A stretch of DNA of 57,807 nt. Source: Pseudoalteromonas sp. OOF1S-7. Lineage in GTDB: Bacteria; Pseudomonadota; Gammaproteobacteria; Enterobacterales; Alteromonadaceae. Positions 1 to 7,017 of the stretch are shown piece by piece; positions within the stretch are counted from its first letter, which is position 1; the number at the start of each line of letters is the position of its first letter. The stretch covers positions 1 to 57,807 of the forward strand of contig NZ_JAKRFZ010000026.1 in NCBI RefSeq assembly GCF_022347765.1, given 5' to 3'. Below the pieces are notes generated by a model. The model was not told the origin of the DNA. It made no database searches and was given only the letters and a program-made list of their open reading frames with translations. A program made the translations under genes and the position numbers.

Positions 1-112
1 TTAGTCACTCAGTTCAGTTGAGACTCTAAATTTTTGTGCGTCATTCAGTAAAACTGAAATCTGCTGTTAGAACTCAATCTGTACGAGTGCCCACACAGAT
101 GATTGCTTCATA

Positions 113-125
113 TTTTTAAAGAACA
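113..125 (-). promoter_or_regulatory. boxA antitermination site of the rrn leader
   Basis: Minus-strand TGTTCTTTAAAAA closely matches the E. coli rrn boxA TGCTCTTTAACAA. It lies downstream of both promoters and upstream of 16S, as expected for the NusB/S10 loading site. Confidence 0.7.
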
Positions 126-176
126 AAGTAACTAACCCTGGTTAGTTACCGCAGCCTCGCTGCGAAGTGGAGCGCC

Positions 177-204
177 ATATTAACCGCTTCACTTTTAAAG
201 TCAA
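177..204 (-). promoter_or_regulatory. rrn promoter P2
   Basis: On the minus strand, -35 TTGACT (199-204), 16-nt spacer and -10 TAATAT (177-182), with a GC-rich discriminator GGCGC and an AT-rich block upstream (about 205-232). It lies about 125 bp downstream of P1, matching the tandem P1/P2 architecture of rrn operons. Confidence 0.7.
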
Positions 205-301
205 CTAGAAAATTTAATTTTTCTTAATTAAGCTTTCCGCTTGGCTTCCCGTCACTTGGCGCCTTGCTTTTCAGCGTTGTGCCCCGTGTCGGTGGATGCG
301 C

Positions 302-329
302 ATTATAGGGAAATCGAAAAACGATGCAA
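302..329 (-). promoter_or_regulatory. rrn promoter P1
   Basis: On the minus strand, a -35 TTGCAT (324-329), a 16-nt spacer and a perfect -10 TATAAT (302-307) are followed by the GC-rich discriminator GCGCATCC. An A-rich tract just upstream (about 330-375) looks like an UP element. A short spacer plus a GC-rich discriminator is characteristic of growth-rate and ppGpp controlled rRNA promoters. Confidence 0.75.
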
Positions 330-441
330 CCCCTTTTTTCATTTTTTTGGATCTTTTTGATCTTTTATCTTTAAACCTTCAATACTGACGGGAAATCCAT
401 CGAGAAGGTGCAATCTTTTCAACAGGTTCTATATTTAATTA

Positions 442-469
442 TTGCGATATTTGATTAAGTCGTTAATAT
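442..469 (+). promoter_or_regulatory. Promoter of the RRM protein gene
   Basis: -35 TTGCGA (442-447), 16-nt spacer, -10 TAATAT (464-469), placed 53 bp before the ATG at 523. It is divergent from the rrn P1 promoter. Based on consensus match only. Confidence 0.5.
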
Positions 470-522
470 AGCAACCTTTCTTGTTAAATTAATGTGTATT
501 CAACGTTTTTTGGTAGATCCTT

Positions 523-996
523 ATGAATATTCTCGATCGTAAGACACTGATTACTGTACTTCTCCTGGCCATATTGAGTTATGCGCTCGGCCACTTTGTA
601 CTAGTAAACAGTCAAATTGATCCCGCCTTATTACTGGCTCTGGGCATCGTAATCGGAGGCGTGGCATCTGCTTTTGCTTCCTCAACAGGAAATACAGGTA
701 GTGACAACAGTACCTCAGTGGAGACAACCACACTGTATGTCGGCAATTTACCTTACAGAGCAAATGAGCAAGTCGTCCGGGATTTGTTCGAAGAAAAGGG
801 ACGTGTTTTTTCAGTCCGTTTGCTTAAAGATAAGAACACAGGTAAACGCCGGGGGTTTGGGTTTGTCGAAATGCCTGAGCCTGATGCCCTCAAAGCCATC
901 AACGAACTCAATGAATCTGAATTTCAGCAACGCACGTTAAAAGTCAGAGAGGCGAAACAAAAACAAGAGCCGCTGACGACTAACGATCAGGACTGA
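523..996 (+). CDS. Membrane-anchored RRM-domain RNA-binding protein
   Basis: 157 aa. Residues about 8-27 (TLITVLLLAILSYALGHFVL) and 35-52 are hydrophobic and should form a two-helix membrane anchor or hairpin. A short polar Ser/Thr/Asn linker follows, then a single RNA recognition motif at about 70-145 with RNP-2 LYVGNL and RNP-1 RGFGFVEM, the aromatic positions that stack on RNA. The C-terminus is short and charged. Soluble bacterial RRM proteins are common; this one couples the fold to the inner membrane, with the RRM presumably cytoplasmic. It is monocistronic, with its own promoter and a hairpin terminator. A partial copy of its 3' end follows at 1110-1230. The RNA target is unknown. The ribosome site is weak. 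Confidence 0.85.
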   Translation: MNILDRKTLITVLLLAILSYALGHFVLVNSQIDPALLLALGIVIGGVASAFASSTGNTGSDNSTSVETTTLYVGNLPYRANEQVVRDLFEEKGRVFSVRLLKDKNTGKRRGFGFVEMPEPDALKAINELNESEFQQRTLKVREAKQKQEPLTTNDQD

Positions 997-1036
997 TCTC
1001 TTTCATTTTATAACAGCTCGTTGTACGCACAAACAG
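895..1036 (+). repeat. Direct repeat copy 1 (3' end of RRM gene plus 3' UTR)
   Basis: This 142-bp stretch recurs without gaps 232 bp downstream at 1127-1268. I count about 10 mismatches by eye, all in the coding part, while the stop codon and about 50 bp of 3' UTR are identical. Confidence 0.9.
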
Positions 1037-1037
1037 A

Positions 1038-1069
1038 GGTGGTGCCAGTTCGGTTACCACCCCTTTTTT
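1038..1069 (+). terminator. Rho-independent terminator of the RRM gene
   Basis: GGTGGT at 1038-1043 pairs with ACCACC at 1056-1061, followed by CC and a six-T run. A related hairpin follows the duplicate copy. Confidence 0.65.
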
Positions 1070-1109
1070 GTCTTGTACATGCTTACAGCCATATCGAAAT
1101 ACGCCCACC

Positions 1110-1230
1110 ATTCAGATGCACTGAGGGCCATCAACGAACTCAATGAATCTGAATTTCAGCATCGCACGTTAAAAGTCAGAGAGATGGAACAAAAACAAGC
1201 GTCACGGACTACTCACGATCAGGACTGATC
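1110..1230 (+). pseudogene. Truncated duplicate of the RRM gene 3' end
   Basis: The reading frame matches the last roughly 40 residues of the upstream RRM protein (DALxAINELNESEFQ, TLKVRE, ending in HDQD and the same TGA stop) but has no start codon, no RNP motifs and no membrane segments. Divergence is already visible at the 5' edge, where codons for DAL are kept but the DNA differs. It is best read as the remnant of a tandem second RRM gene or of a duplication that lost its 5' part. It should not yield a functional RRM. Confidence 0.8.
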
Positions 1231-1268
1231 TCTTTCATTTTATAACAGCTCGTTGTACGCACAAACAG
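1127..1268 (+). repeat. Direct repeat copy 2 (RRM gene 3' end)
   Basis: Gap-free match to 895-1036 at an offset of 232 bp. The identical 3' UTR portion contrasts with amino-acid-changing differences in the coding part. Confidence 0.9.
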
Positions 1269-1298
1269 GTGGAGGCGATTCGATTACCACCCTTTTTT
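1268..1298 (+). terminator. Hairpin terminator behind the duplicate copy
   Basis: GGTGG at 1268-1272 pairs with CCACC at 1287-1291, followed by C and TTTTTT. It resembles the terminator at 1038-1069 and touches the murI stop codon at 1297-1299. Confidence 0.5.
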
Positions 1299-2109
1299 AT
1301 TCATGATCAAGGTTGATCAATTTGATTTCCAGTCGCTCAACTGGATGTGCCTGCTGTGCTGTTGCGTACCAGTTCATTATGCCTTGTCTCACTTGCGTAT
1401 GCTGACTTATTACCTTTATTTCACTGGTAGTATGGGTGACGTTGTCGTTCACCAATAAGGAAACTACACGCCTGGCAATTGCAGCACCAGAATCAATCAG
1501 CGTAACAGACTCTGGAATAAACTCGCTCAAGGGCTTCGCAATAATAGGAAAGTGCGTGCACCCAAGTACCAGATGATCTAGCTCAGATGCGAGGTCAAGC
1601 TGGTTGATCTCAGAAGTAAGCTGCTTATGGTCAATTTCGCCGGACCAATAAAACTGTTCAGCCAGTTCAACCAACTTAGTCGACTGATAAAGATCCACCC
1701 GGCATTCACTCGCGAATTGCTTGATCAGTTGCTGAGTGTAGATATTCCGAGAGGTCGCCGGCGTCGCCAGCAACCCAATGTGCCTGCTGCCACTAGCAAA
1801 AGCCGCGGGTTTGATTGCTGGCACAACCCCAACTATAGGAATAGAAGTTAACTGACGGGTAGACGCTAATGCATAAGTTGAGGCGGTGTTACACGCAATA
1901 ACTATAATATCGACAGAGAGCTGCTCACGATCGAGCCACCTAACCAAGGAAGCCAGACGCTGCTGGATCGTCTGCTGAGACTGCAGGCCATAAGGCAGCA
2001 GCTGGTTGTCCATCACATAACTGTAATCTGCATGAGGCAAAGCGTTACGAATGTGCGTGAGTACACTGGTTCCGCCAATACCAGAATCAAAAACAAGAAT
2101 GTGTGGCAC
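1297..2109 (-). CDS. murI: Glutamate racemase
   Basis: 270 aa, the usual length. It interconverts L- and D-glutamate in the cytoplasm to supply D-Glu for peptidoglycan. The N-terminus has the diagnostic FDSGIGGTSVL loop with the catalytic-face Asp. The two catalytic cysteines are C73 in ACNTAST and C184 in LGCTHFP, each in a correct Asp/Glu racemase motif. It lies next to the rrn leader in the same orientation, as murI precedes rrsB in E. coli. The upstream gene at 2210 is on the same strand 100 bp away, so the two may share a transcript. Confidence 0.97.
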   Translation of the reverse strand: MPHILVFDSGIGGTSVLTHIRNALPHADYSYVMDNQLLPYGLQSQQTIQQRLASLVRWLDREQLSVDIIVIACNTASTYALASTRQLTSIPIVGVVPAIKPAAFASGSRHIGLLATPATSRNIYTQQLIKQFASECRVDLYQSTKLVELAEQFYWSGEIDHKQLTSEINQLDLASELDHLVLGCTHFPIIAKPLSEFIPESVTLIDSGAAIARRVVSLLVNDNVTHTTSEIKVISQHTQVRQGIMNWYATAQQAHPVERLEIKLINLDHE

Positions 2110-2209
2110 ATGCGCTCCTTATTTACAGTTTCGCGCGCAGTGTGCCACGGTCAGGGTTCAAAATAAATACTTACGTCAAATCCTAAGCTGGGAGGGTTTT
2201 GGCGCTTTA

Positions 2210-3322
2210 TTATACTTGCTGCTCCTGCTTATCAGCCTGACGCGATTCTAGTGCGCTAAAGAATCCTTGTGCATAATCAAGAAACTCATTCAGGCGTGTC
2301 TGACCTTCATTAATCCACGCCATAATATCCGGTAACTGCGCCTCTATACCCAATCCTTTCGCTTCATCATGGATCCCTTCCAGGCGTTGATCCAATGGTT
2401 GCAATGCTTTTTCCAGATCTTTCATCGGATTACTCTGCTGGTATTGAGCAATTGCTGCCGACGTTTTGGTCTGGCGTAAATCCATGGTGAAGTTGACAAT
2501 TTGCTCGCTATTGATCCCCAGCTCCTGGACTTTGGCAAAAGCATCATCGTAATCACCGGCAAAAAAGGTGTCGCTGACATCGCGGATGTCTTTCATCATG
2601 TCATTGATCGCTGCCTGTTCATCTTCGTTGAGGTCGCCATTCACACTGATGGAAAAATTAAGTTCATGACTGCTTTGTTCGCCATAAGCAAACCCTTCAC
2701 CGTCACCATTACGCGCATAGCTTGCCGCTTTCGACTGGCTCATCGCATCACTGAAGGAGATCACCACTTCATCGCCTTCTGCTGTGGTAAAGGCATACTC
2801 GGCTTGATTAGATAAACTGGCGAATTGTGCCGCGCTCACTGATACTTGCTGTGGCTTAGGATCAAACAGTTCTTTTTCAAACTCGTCCAGACCGTTAAAA
2901 ATCCCTTCCCGGGACTTTTCTATGCCTTCCTCAATTTCATCATTAAACAGGCCATTGCCTTTTAAGTCTTCAGACGCTTCATCGATCCCCATCTGCACGC
3001 CCTTGCGCGCCTGCTCAAGCATATTTTTGAGTGTGTCGTCGTCTTCTCCTGCGGCTTTGGCTTTTTTTACCGCCCCCTGCACAAACCCCAATACATTTTT
3101 GACAATTTCTTCAAAATCAAACAGGGGCTTGTCTTTTTCTTCTTTTTTCTCAATCCCCAGCGCCTGCGCCAGTTTGTCATCGAGGATCTTTGCCGCTGCC
3201 TGGGATTTGTTTCCGTGGTAACTATCCGTATTAATTGACATATTAGGGATAAGCGATTTGGCTTTACCCGCCTTATGCTGCATCGCCGGATTCAACAGCT
3301 GATTCAACTGTCCGATTTTCAT
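2210..3322 (-). CDS. DUF5610-like protein of unknown function
   Basis: 370 aa with no signal peptide or membrane helix. The N-terminal half is highly charged and Lys/Glu/Asp rich (about 50-155), probably helical or disordered. A middle region (about 168-300) has beta-like stretches (YAFTTAEGDEVVISFSDAM, LNFSISVNGDLNEDEQAAI) and a helical segment DVSDTFFAGDYDDAFAKVQEL. I recognise this as resembling the DUF5610 proteins of Vibrio, Shewanella and Pseudoalteromonas; no role is established. A weak flagellar or secreted association is possible. It is followed by murI on the same strand. The start at MKIGQLNQLL is the only sensible ATG; it is preceded by GGAGAGCAGAC. Confidence 0.7.
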   Translation of the reverse strand: MKIGQLNQLLNPAMQHKAGKAKSLIPNMSINTDSYHGNKSQAAAKILDDKLAQALGIEKKEEKDKPLFDFEEIVKNVLGFVQGAVKKAKAAGEDDDTLKNMLEQARKGVQMGIDEASEDLKGNGLFNDEIEEGIEKSREGIFNGLDEFEKELFDPKPQQVSVSAAQFASLSNQAEYAFTTAEGDEVVISFSDAMSQSKAASYARNGDGEGFAYGEQSSHELNFSISVNGDLNEDEQAAINDMMKDIRDVSDTFFAGDYDDAFAKVQELGINSEQIVNFTMDLRQTKTSAAIAQYQQSNPMKDLEKALQPLDQRLEGIHDEAKGLGIEAQLPDIMAWINEGQTRLNEFLDYAQGFFSALESRQADKQEQQV

Positions 3323-3393
3323 GTCTGCTCTCCGCTTTACTTGATAGTTGGTTATCGGCCAAAACGCCTTTAACTAAAGCCTATTGTACAATA

Positions 3394-3417
3394 AAAGAGC
3401 AAAAAATTTTGCTCTTT
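3394..3417. repeat. Near-perfect AT-rich palindrome upstream of trmA
   Basis: Arms AAAGAGCAAAA and TTTTGCTCTTT are 11 bp each, separated by 2 bp. It sits directly upstream of the proposed trmA -35. It could be an operator, part of an UP element or a cruciform-prone site; there is no T-run beyond the arm to make it a good terminator. Confidence 0.7.
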
Positions 3418-3419
3418 GC

Positions 3420-3447
3420 TGGACAAATCAAAAGTGCATCCTAAAAT
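3420..3447 (+). promoter_or_regulatory. trmA promoter, rRNA-like
   Basis: -35 TGGACA (3420-3425), 16-nt spacer, -10 TAAAAT (3442-3447) and a GC-rich discriminator AGCGCC. The architecture resembles rrn promoters. The E. coli trmA promoter is known to be growth-rate and stringently controlled, so this match fits the family. The ATG follows at 3482. Confidence 0.55.
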
Positions 3448-3481
3448 AGCGCCTCTTTGCATTAACTATGGTGGTTTTAAT

Positions 3482-4579
3482 ATGGCGGTGATCACGATTG
3501 ACACTTCGACCTACGAGCAACAGTTGAAAGAAAAACAACAGCGGATCAGTGCGCAATTTGCCCGCTTCGATGCGCCACAGCTGGAAGTGTACGACTCCCC
3601 CAAAAGCCACTATCGCCAGCGTTGCGAGTTCCGCGTCTGGCATGATGGAGACGATCTGTTCCACATTATGTTCGATCAACAGACCAAGGAAAAGATCCGA
3701 GTCGATCAGTTCGATCCGGGCGCCCCCTTGGTCAATGAAATGATGCAGGTCATGATGGAGAAACTGCGCCATAACGAGATCCTGCGCCGTAAACTATTCC
3801 AGATCGATTACCTGACCACGCTCAGTGGTGAAGTGCTGATCAGCCTGCTTTATCACAAAGCACTAGACGACGCCTGGCAAGAGGCCATGCAGGTTTTACG
3901 TCAGGATTTACAGCAAAGTTATAAAGTCGACTTTATTGGTCGTGCCAGAAAACAAAAAGTGGTGTTTGGCGATGACTTTGTGACAGAGCAGCTTACCGTC
4001 AATGGCAGGCAGTATACCTATCAGCAGGTTGAAAACAGTTTCACTCAACCTAATGCGACAGTGAATGAAAAGATGTTGACCTGGGCACAGAACCTGTGCG
4101 CGCCACTGCAAAATGACCTGCTGGAGCTGTATTGTGGCAATGGTAACTTTTCTATTGCCCTGGCCGGACAATTTAATCGCGTACTGGCCACAGAGATCTC
4201 AAAATCATCCGTTCATTCGGCGCAATACAATATTGCAGCCAATAAGGTGGATAATCTGGATATCATTCGCATGTCGAGTGAGGAATTTACGGCAGCCATG
4301 AAAGGCGAAAAACAGTTCTCTCGCCTCAAAGGCATAGATCTGAAAAGTTACAACTGCCAGACCATTTTAGTCGATCCACCCCGTGCAGGTATGGACGAGC
4401 TCACCTGTAAATTGGTCAGTCAGTACGACAACATCATTTATATTTCCTGCAACCCTGACACCCTGGAGCGCGATTTAGACATGTTGTGCAATACACACCA
4501 GGTTTCGCGTATCGCTATATTCGATCAGTTCCCCTATACCCACCATGTGGAGTCTGGCGTCTTTCTGACCAGAAAGTAA
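3482..4579 (+). CDS. trmA: tRNA (uracil-5-)-methyltransferase TrmA
   Basis: 365 aa when started at MAVITIDTS (E. coli TrmA has 366). An upstream in-frame ATG at 3416 would lie inside the promoter region and add 22 residues with no family support. It methylates U54 of tRNA to ribothymidine using SAM. Visible: the N-terminal YRQRCEFR element, the SAM-binding motif LLELYCGNGNFSIALA (about 213-228), the DPPRAG motif (298-303) and the nucleophile C323 in ISCNPDTL. The C-terminal HHVESGVFLTRK carries the general-base Glu. A strong bidirectional terminator follows. Confidence 0.97.
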   Translation: MAVITIDTSTYEQQLKEKQQRISAQFARFDAPQLEVYDSPKSHYRQRCEFRVWHDGDDLFHIMFDQQTKEKIRVDQFDPGAPLVNEMMQVMMEKLRHNEILRRKLFQIDYLTTLSGEVLISLLYHKALDDAWQEAMQVLRQDLQQSYKVDFIGRARKQKVVFGDDFVTEQLTVNGRQYTYQQVENSFTQPNATVNEKMLTWAQNLCAPLQNDLLELYCGNGNFSIALAGQFNRVLATEISKSSVHSAQYNIAANKVDNLDIIRMSSEEFTAAMKGEKQFSRLKGIDLKSYNCQTILVDPPRAGMDELTCKLVSQYDNIIYISCNPDTLERDLDMLCNTHQVSRIAIFDQFPYTHHVESGVFLTRK

Positions 4580-4598
4580 TAGCTGGCTGCAGATATAA

Positions 4599-4626
4599 AA
4601 AACCCGCGATCATCGCGGGTTTTTTT
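4599..4626. terminator. Bidirectional terminator between trmA and the dsbA pair
   Basis: ACCCGCG and CGCGGGT arms with a five-base loop at about 4602-4620, an A-run on the left and a seven-T run on the right. It can therefore end trmA on the plus strand and the dsbA operon on the minus strand. Confidence 0.85.
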
Positions 4627-4639
4627 ATCATCTTACAAA

Positions 4640-5275
4640 TTACGACTTCTTAGCAAGATAGTTAATCAAAGCAGCGATGTCATCTGGTGACGTCACTCCT
4701 GATTCACGCGATAAGATCAGCTTGTATTTGCCATTAACGATAAATGTAGGGACACCAGTCAGCGCGCCTTTATCTTGCATCTGCTCTTGTGAACGCTTCA
4801 TTTTCTTTGCTTTAGTACGCACCGAGAAACTCTTGTAAAGCTTATCAAACTTCTCGGCAGACACACCATTCGCGACAAACAAGTCTTTGATGTCTGCCAG
4901 TTCATTGAACTTACCACGCTTACCGTGTAAGTGGGCAAACATCGCCGCAACAATCTTGTCTTTTTGTGGCAGTACTGACGCTGTGGCAAGCGCATTGCTC
5001 ATCATCTGTTGAATTTCGGGGTCACGCACGCCCACAAAGTCAACGTGGCTCTTTTTGAATTTTACATCCTGGTCTAGTTTTGGCTTAAACTCACCGATCA
5101 GCGACTCAAAGTTGTTACACGCCGGGCAGTAAAAGGAGAAGTACTCAGTGACTTCTGGTTTCTTTGTGCCGCGCTCTGCGACTACTTCATAGTGCTTGCC
5201 TTCCTGAAAATTGGCAGCCTGGGCCATCACAGGCAGTAACAGCGCCAGTGCGGCGGCATAAATTGATTTAAACAT
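4640..5275 (-). CDS. DsbA-family thiol:disulfide interchange protein, CPAC active site
   Basis: 211 aa. The Sec signal peptide is about residues 1-20 (ends AQA), so the protein is periplasmic. It has a thioredoxin fold with inserted helical domain; the active site is C50-P-A-C53 in FYCPACNNFE and the cis-Pro loop is GVPTFIVN. It should introduce or shuffle disulfides in exported proteins. It is a paralogue of the upstream gene (5288-5911) with the same framework, but the dipeptide between the cysteines is PA instead of the PH of canonical DsbA. That dipeptide tunes redox potential, so it may have a different substrate set or be less oxidising. It lies 12 bp downstream of the other copy in one operon. 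Confidence 0.9.
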   Translation of the reverse strand: MFKSIYAAALALLLPVMAQAANFQEGKHYEVVAERGTKKPEVTEYFSFYCPACNNFESLIGEFKPKLDQDVKFKKSHVDFVGVRDPEIQQMMSNALATASVLPQKDKIVAAMFAHLHGKRGKFNELADIKDLFVANGVSAEKFDKLYKSFSVRTKAKKMKRSQEQMQDKGALTGVPTFIVNGKYKLILSRESGVTSPDDIAALINYLAKKS

Positions 5276-5287
5276 AGACTGCTCCCA

Positions 5288-5911
5288 TTATTTTTCTAGT
5301 AAGTGTTTAACCAGCTCATCCAGCTCAGCCTGACTGCTCAGCTCTCTCAGGTTAATTTTATATTTGTCATTCACAACGAAAGTGGGGACGCCAGTCAGTG
5401 CACCCGCCTTACTGAACGTATCTTGCTTTTCAACCATGGCTTTCTCAGCGCTGAGCACAGGCATGCTGGCCATAGCGGCATCAAACTGCTCAGCAGTAAT
5501 GCCATTGGCTTCTAGCAGCTTTTTGATGTCTTTGAGCTCTTTTAGTTGTACCTGCTGCACATGAATGGTGTTAAAGATTTGCTCGCTTACCTGTTGCGCC
5601 TTCCCATGATGTTTGGCAATGATGTAGGCATAGCTCAGATAACTCTGCACTTCAGGTGGTAGTCCGCCCAGGAAATTAACGTGGCTTTTTTCAAATACAG
5701 CGCCAGCCGGTAGGTTTTTTTCTAGCGCTTTAGCCACAGGCTCAAACTGGAAGCAATGCGGGCAGTAGAAGGAAAAGAACTCAGTGACTTTGGCTGAGTC
5801 GCTCTTTGCTGTCGTTAATGTCTGATAGTGTTTACCATCCGTGAAGTCGGCGGCCATCGCCAACACAGGCATACACAATGCAATTAGCGCAACCTTAATC
5901 GATTTTAACAT
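5288..5911 (-). CDS. dsbA: Thiol:disulfide interchange protein DsbA, CPHC active site
   Basis: 207 aa started at MLKSIKVALIAL. An upstream in-frame ATG at 5971 would overlap srkA and disrupt the signal peptide, and AGAGAGAATA lies just before 5911. The signal peptide is about residues 1-20 (ends AMA). The active site is C50-P-H-C53 (FYCPHCFQFE), the classic DsbA motif, and the cis-Pro loop is GVPTFVVN. It is the periplasmic oxidant that forms disulfides, including those in exoproteins and secretion machinery. It lies directly downstream of srkA, as in E. coli, where the two are co-transcribed. A second DsbA-like gene follows. Confidence 0.94.
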   Translation of the reverse strand: MLKSIKVALIALCMPVLAMAADFTDGKHYQTLTTAKSDSAKVTEFFSFYCPHCFQFEPVAKALEKNLPAGAVFEKSHVNFLGGLPPEVQSYLSYAYIIAKHHGKAQQVSEQIFNTIHVQQVQLKELKDIKKLLEANGITAEQFDAAMASMPVLSAEKAMVEKQDTFSKAGALTGVPTFVVNDKYKINLRELSSQAELDELVKHLLEK

Positions 5912-5930
5912 TACTATTCTCTCTAAATTT

Positions 5931-6905
5931 TTATGGATAAAGACTGAGCGCCGCTTCATCCAGTGCGGCAAGTTGTTCTTTTAACGCCAGGATCTGTTGT
6001 TCCCAGTATTTGTCTGTTGCAAACCACGAAAAGTTCCGGGGAAATGCCGGATCATGCCAGCGCTTGGCCAGCCATCCCATGTAATGCACCATACGCATGG
6101 CCCTGAGCGGCTCAATCAGAGCAAGCTCTCGGGTGTCAAATGATGCAAACTCTTCATAGCCGGATAACAGGGTATCAAGTTGCATAACCTGATTTTGCCT
6201 GTCACCACTTAGCATCATCCAGAGATCCTGAACAGCAGGGCCCCGACGACAATCATCGAGGTCCACAATCATTAACTGTTCCTGAGACCATAGAATATTG
6301 CCAGCATGACAATCACCATGCAAACGGATCTGCTGGAATGGTGTAAATTTTTCTCCTGCCTTGTTAATTACCTGATCAAGCACGGTACTAAACGCCAGTC
6401 GCAATGTGTCCGGCAGACAGTCAGAGGCGAGAATATCCGTACGTGGTTGATACAGATAGCTGGCTGCATCAATCGTCGGACGATGCGCAAACTCCCCTTG
6501 CCTGGCAACACTGTGCAAGCGCCCAATGTAACGCCCGAGCATTTCCAGGTGATCCAGGTTGTCCATTTCAAACTGACGACCGCCAACACTTGGGAACAGG
6601 CAAAAGCGATAGCCCTGATGTTCGAACAAGCTTTGCCCGTCAACACGTAACGGGGCGACAACAGGCACTTCGGCTTGCTGCAAGGCGAGTGTGAAATCAT
6701 GCTCTTCCTGGATCTGCTCAGAGTGCCAGCGCTCCGGACGATAAAATTTAGCCACATAGCGGCAATTATCGTCAGCACGAAACTGGTACACCCGATTCTC
6801 ATAACTATTGAGCGGAAGCAACCCGGATTCAGGATAAACCCCTACGTTTTCAATGGCATCGAGGATCAGATCTGGGGTTAAATTCTGAAAGCTGAAATCA
6901 GTCAT
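5931..6905 (-). CDS. srkA: Stress response kinase A (YihE family)
   Basis: 324 aa, typical of SrkA/YihE, a cytoplasmic Ser/Thr kinase of the aminoglycoside-phosphotransferase fold that counters stress-induced death in E. coli. The nucleotide region is at about 35-60 (YVAKFYRPERW carries the ATP-binding Lys), the catalytic loop is LHGDCHAGNILW (HGDxHxxN) and the metal-binding motif is IVDLDDCRRGP. The gene is upstream of dsbA with a 19-bp gap, the conserved srkA-dsbA pairing. The start MTDFSFQNLTPD fits homologues. Confidence 0.93.
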   Translation of the reverse strand: MTDFSFQNLTPDLILDAIENVGVYPESGLLPLNSYENRVYQFRADDNCRYVAKFYRPERWHSEQIQEEHDFTLALQQAEVPVVAPLRVDGQSLFEHQGYRFCLFPSVGGRQFEMDNLDHLEMLGRYIGRLHSVARQGEFAHRPTIDAASYLYQPRTDILASDCLPDTLRLAFSTVLDQVINKAGEKFTPFQQIRLHGDCHAGNILWSQEQLMIVDLDDCRRGPAVQDLWMMLSGDRQNQVMQLDTLLSGYEEFASFDTRELALIEPLRAMRMVHYMGWLAKRWHDPAFPRNFSWFATDKYWEQQILALKEQLAALDEAALSLYP

Positions 6906-6958
6906 AGTTTTTACCTTTCACAGCCCGGCACCTCTATGGCGGTGGGCCAAGTAACAAA

Positions 6959-6978
6959 AAAGCGGGCTAACCCGCTTT
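6959..6978 (-). terminator. Terminator of ccoG
   Basis: On the minus strand, AAGCGGG pairs with CCCGCTT around a four-base loop and is followed by a T-run. It lies 40 bp beyond the ccoG stop and separates it from srkA. Confidence 0.8.
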
Positions 6979-7017
6979 TGTGATGTATATGAGTTGCCTC
7001 ATTGTACCCTATCTCTG

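Larger units (their letters stand above)
1..300 (-). other. rRNA operon leader (upstream of 16S, minus strand)
   Basis: Read on the minus strand, this is the transcribed leader of an rRNA operon whose 16S gene begins beyond the left edge. Visible elements are a boxA-like antitermination site at 113-125, then the conserved gammaproteobacterial pre-16S stretch containing CTGTGTGGGCACTCG and CAGATTGAGTTCT. No protein gene fits here. The identification comes from known features of rrn leaders; the 16S itself is not in view. Confidence 0.85.

Noticed and set aside
3416..3481. Upstream ATG giving TrmA 22 more residues
   Set aside because: It lies between or inside the likely promoter elements, and the shorter form matches the usual family length.
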